Positions 5,851 through 7,766 of a stretch of 7,766 nucleotides of DNA are shown here, in pieces. Each line of letters begins with the position of its first letter. Positions within the stretch are counted from its first letter, which is position 1. A program made the translations under genes and the position numbers. The stretch is from Brucellaceae bacterium (GTDB lineage: Bacteria; Pseudomonadota; Alphaproteobacteria; Rhizobiales; Rhizobiaceae). The stretch lies in contig JAIRVW010000169.1 in NCBI GenBank assembly GCA_031253705.1, positions 1 to 7,766 on the forward strand, written 5' to 3'. The notes below the pieces were generated by a model. It had not been told where the DNA came from. It made no database searches and saw only the letters and a list, made by a program, of their open reading frames with translations.

Positions 5851-7365
5851 GTGAAACTCCATAAAGTGCGTACCTATAAATCCGCTGAACATCTGGCGCG
5901 TGAAGATCAGCTGGCGTGGAAATTTGCGGCCATGGCTGCCGATGATGTGCTGCTGGATGATGATGTTGTTGAGATGATCGGCAACCGTATCATTGATAAT
6001 GCCTCGGTCGCTGCCGCATCGCTGATGCGCCGTCCGGTTGTCAGTGCCCGTATGCAGGCGCTTGCCCATCCTTATAAGCGCGGCGCCACAGTCTTTGGCC
6101 TGCCAGCGGATCAGCGTGTGTCGCCGGAATGGGCGGCATGGGCAAATGGTGTTGCGGTACGCGAACTGGATTTCCATGATACATTCCTTGCGGCGGATTA
6201 TTCCCATCCGGCAGATAATATTCCGTCGATGCTGGCCGTTGCGCAGCATTGTGGCCTCAACGGCTCTGCGCTGGCACGCGGCATTGCCACCGGTTACGAA
6301 ATTCAGGTCAATCTCGTAAAAGGTATCTGCCTGCACGAATTCAAGATCGACCATATTGCCCATCTCGGGCCTTCGGCAGCGGCCGGTATCGGCACGATGC
6401 TGGGCCTGAGCACCGAGCAGATTTATCAGGCTATTCAGCAGGGTCTGCATACGACAACCACCACACGCCAGTCGCGTAAGGGCGAAATTTCCAGCTGGAA
6501 AGCCTATGCACCTGCTTTTGCCGGTAAAATGGCGGTGGAAGCGGTTGACCGTATCATGCGTGGTGAGGGTGCGCCGTCTCCTGCATGGGAAGGTGAAGAC
6601 GGTTTCATCGCATGGTTGCTCGGCGGGCCAAAGGCTGAATATTTTGTGCCGGTGCCGGAAATCGGTGAGCGCAAACGTGCGATCATGGATACGTATACCA
6701 AAGAACATTCGGCTGAATATCAGAGTCAGGCACTGATTGATCTGGCACGCCGTATGCGCTCGAAAGTCAAGGACTTCTCCAAGATTGCCAGCATTGTGCT
6801 CCATACCAGCCACCACACCCATTATGTGATCGGTACCGGCGCTAATGATCCGCAGAAAATGGATCCGAATGCCAGCCGCGAGACGCTTGACCATTCGATT
6901 ATGTATATTTTTGCGGTCGCACTGGAAGACGGCACATGGCACCATGAACGCTCCTATGCACCGGAACGTGCCAAACGTCCTGAAACTGTAGCCCTGTGGC
7001 ACAAGGTCAGCACAGTGGAAGATCCGGCATGGACGAAGCGCTATCACAGCCATGATCCGAATGAAAAAGCCTTCGGTGCCCGTGTGATGATTACCATGCA
7101 GGATGGCTCGGTGATTGAAGATGAGCTGGCATTGGCTGATGCGCACCCGTTAGGTGCCCGTCCGTTCAAACGTCCGGATTATGTCCGCAAATTCCGCACG
7201 CTGGCTGAAGGTATTATCAGCGAGCAGGAGCAGGATCGTTTCATCAAAACTGTTGAACGCCTGACTGATCTGACAGCTGATGAACTGGCTGGTCTCAATA
7301 TTACGGCTCTGCCGGGCAAATGCGAGCCGGGCAAAGCACATGGCATTTTCGACTGGCAGGGTTGA
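5851..7365 (+). CDS. prpD: 2-methylcitrate dehydratase (MmgE/PrpD family)
   Basis: The 504-residue product matches the MmgE/PrpD family over its whole length and is close to the usual size. PrpD is a cytoplasmic dehydratase, without an iron-sulfur cluster, that converts 2-methylcitrate to 2-methyl-cis-aconitate, the second step of the methylcitrate cycle. Recognisable segments are the all-helical N-terminal domain with [16 protein letters not shown] (99-114), [14 protein letters not shown] (117-130), GYEIQVNLV (148-156) and [10 protein letters not shown] (165-174), and the [19 protein letters not shown] block (208-226). The lid domain follows to the C-terminus. The start is GTG at 5851; AAGGGA at 5838-5843 sits seven bases before it, and no better ATG is near. 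It is divergent from the ScfR regulator and followed by prpC, which together make the assignment firm. Other MmgE/PrpD proteins act on iminodisuccinate or cis-aconitate, but this neighbourhood argues against that. Confidence 0.95.
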   Translation: MKLHKVRTYKSAEHLAREDQLAWKFAAMAADDVLLDDDVVEMIGNRIIDNASVAAASLMRRPVVSARMQALAHPYKRGATVFGLPADQRVSPEWAAWANGVAVRELDFHDTFLAADYSHPADNIPSMLAVAQHCGLNGSALARGIATGYEIQVNLVKGICLHEFKIDHIAHLGPSAAAGIGTMLGLSTEQIYQAIQQGLHTTTTTRQSRKGEISSWKAYAPAFAGKMAVEAVDRIMRGEGAPSPAWEGEDGFIAWLLGGPKAEYFVPVPEIGERKRAIMDTYTKEHSAEYQSQALIDLARRMRSKVKDFSKIASIVLHTSHHTHYVIGTGANDPQKMDPNASRETLDHSIMYIFAVALEDGTWHHERSYAPERAKRPETVALWHKVSTVEDPAWTKRYHSHDPNEKAFGARVMITMQDGSVIEDELALADAHPLGARPFKRPDYVRKFRTLAEGIISEQEQDRFIKTVERLTDLTADELAGLNITALPGKCEPGKAHGIFDWQG

Positions 7366-7436
7366 GCTGGTCTCTGCGGGGGCCGCATTTGATGGCACCC
7401 GTCATCCGCAACGCAAAATCTGAGCTGCAGACATAT

Positions 7437-7466
7437 TTTCCGTCATGATCCGGGAGGGATCGGAAA
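7437..7466. other. Bulged hairpin in the prpD-prpC gap
   Basis: TTTCC (7437-7441) and GATCC (7447-7451) can pair with GGATC (7457-7461) and GGAAA (7462-7466) around a GGGAG loop, with a five-base bulge on the left side. There is no T-run, so it is not an intrinsic terminator. It could be an mRNA processing or stability element in the 129-base spacer, or chance. Confidence 0.3.
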
Positions 7467-7470
7467 TGGT

Positions 7471-7479
7471 GCTTTGCAG
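7471..7479. promoter_or_regulatory. Isolated ScfR-like half-site before prpC
   Basis: GCTTTGCAG here is identical, on the opposite strand, to nine bases at 5658-5666 in the regulator-proximal operator cluster. It lies 15 bases before the prpC start. A single short match is weak evidence for an internal control site. Confidence 0.2.
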
Positions 7480-7494
7480 CCAAGGGAGAGAATG

Positions 7495-7766
7495 ATGAGC
7501 ATTGCAGAAAGTGAAACAAATGCAGCGGTAACGCCGCCAAAAAAGAAGTCCGTGGCACTCTCCGGCGTGGTTGCCGGTAATACCGCCCTTTGTACTGTCG
7601 GGCGCAGCGGTAATGATTTGCATTATCGCGGTTTTGATATTCATGATCTCGCCTTGCAATGCGAATTTGAAGAAGTCGCGCATCTGCTGGTGCACGGTAC
7701 TTTGCCGACCAAGCGTGAGCTGATGGCTTATCAGCAAAAGCTCAAAGCCATGCGTGGATTACCGAC
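7495..7766 (+). CDS. prpC: 2-methylcitrate synthase, 3'-truncated by the window end
   Basis: The open frame runs to the window edge, giving about 90 residues of a protein normally about 380-390 long. PrpC condenses propionyl-CoA with oxaloacetate to 2-methylcitrate and CoA in the cytoplasm, the entry step of the methylcitrate cycle. The visible part contains SVALSGVVAGNTALCTVG and SGNDLHYRGFDIHDLA, then CEFEEVAHLLVHGTLPT and LKAMRGLP. These blocks are nearly those of enterobacterial PrpC as I recall it, and they separate it from housekeeping GltA. Two ATG codons are adjacent (7492-7494, 7495-7497). AGGGAG at 7483-7488 is three bases from the first and six from the second, so the second (MSIAESE) is preferred. 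It follows prpD after 129 bases on the same strand and is probably cotranscribed. The catalytic His and Asp residues lie beyond the window. Confidence 0.94.
   Translation, partial: MSIAESETNAAVTPPKKKSVALSGVVAGNTALCTVGRSGNDLHYRGFDIHDLALQCEFEEVAHLLVHGTLPTKRELMAYQQKLKAMRGLP

Noticed and set aside
5713..7146. Long open frame (477 codons) on the minus strand opposite prpD
   Set aside because: It is antisense to a clear prpD, its translation is rich in Arg, His and Cys with no recognisable fold, and it has no ribosome site. It is a codon-bias shadow.
1..7766. Mobile element, defence system or CRISPR content
   Set aside because: No transposase, integrase, tRNA target, long terminal repeats or spaced direct-repeat array was found, and all complete genes fit metabolic, transport or regulatory families.

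Overview
The window looks like ordinary chromosomal DNA of a proteobacterium, most likely an alphaproteobacterium. This rests on protein style (a TAXI-type TRAP transporter with a fused permease and a ScfR-type regulator beside prp genes) and on a GC content that looks close to one half by eye; the genus cannot be fixed from the sequence alone. I see no RNA genes, CRISPR arrays, insertion sequences, integrases or phage genes. No gene-free stretch exceeds 300 bases; the longest is the 259-base divergent promoter region at 5592-5850.

Layout. Positions 1-800 (+) hold the 3' part of a LysR-family regulator. It converges on a transporter operon read on the minus strand, and the two share a bidirectional terminator at 799-825. 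The operon consists of a periplasmic TAXI-family solute-binding protein (3025-4014, -) followed by a fused 4TM/12TM TRAP permease (827-2875, -). A strong hairpin with a T-run lies between the two genes and could set their expression ratio. Upstream of the transporter is a ScfR/XRE regulator (4170-5591, -), here called a PrpR-type regulator. It is divergent from prpD (5851-7365, +), encoding 2-methylcitrate dehydratase, which is followed by prpC (from 7495, +, cut by the window end), encoding 2-methylcitrate synthase.

How the genes work together. PrpC condenses propionyl-CoA with oxaloacetate to 2-methylcitrate, and PrpD dehydrates it to 2-methyl-cis-aconitate. These are the first two steps of the methylcitrate cycle, which removes toxic propionyl-CoA. 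The divergent regulator belongs to the family that senses short-chain acyl-CoA in actinobacteria (RamB, mycobacterial PrpR). The intergenic region carries several TTTGCAAA-like sites, the kind of sequence those regulators bind, including a 16-base element present twice. Related motifs sit upstream of the TRAP operon, which suggests, but does not prove, that the transporter belongs to the same regulon and imports an organic acid linked to propionate metabolism.

No wholly new system is evident. The parts most worth following up are the repeated operator architecture, its possible extension to the TRAP promoter, and the intercistronic hairpin between the TRAP genes.
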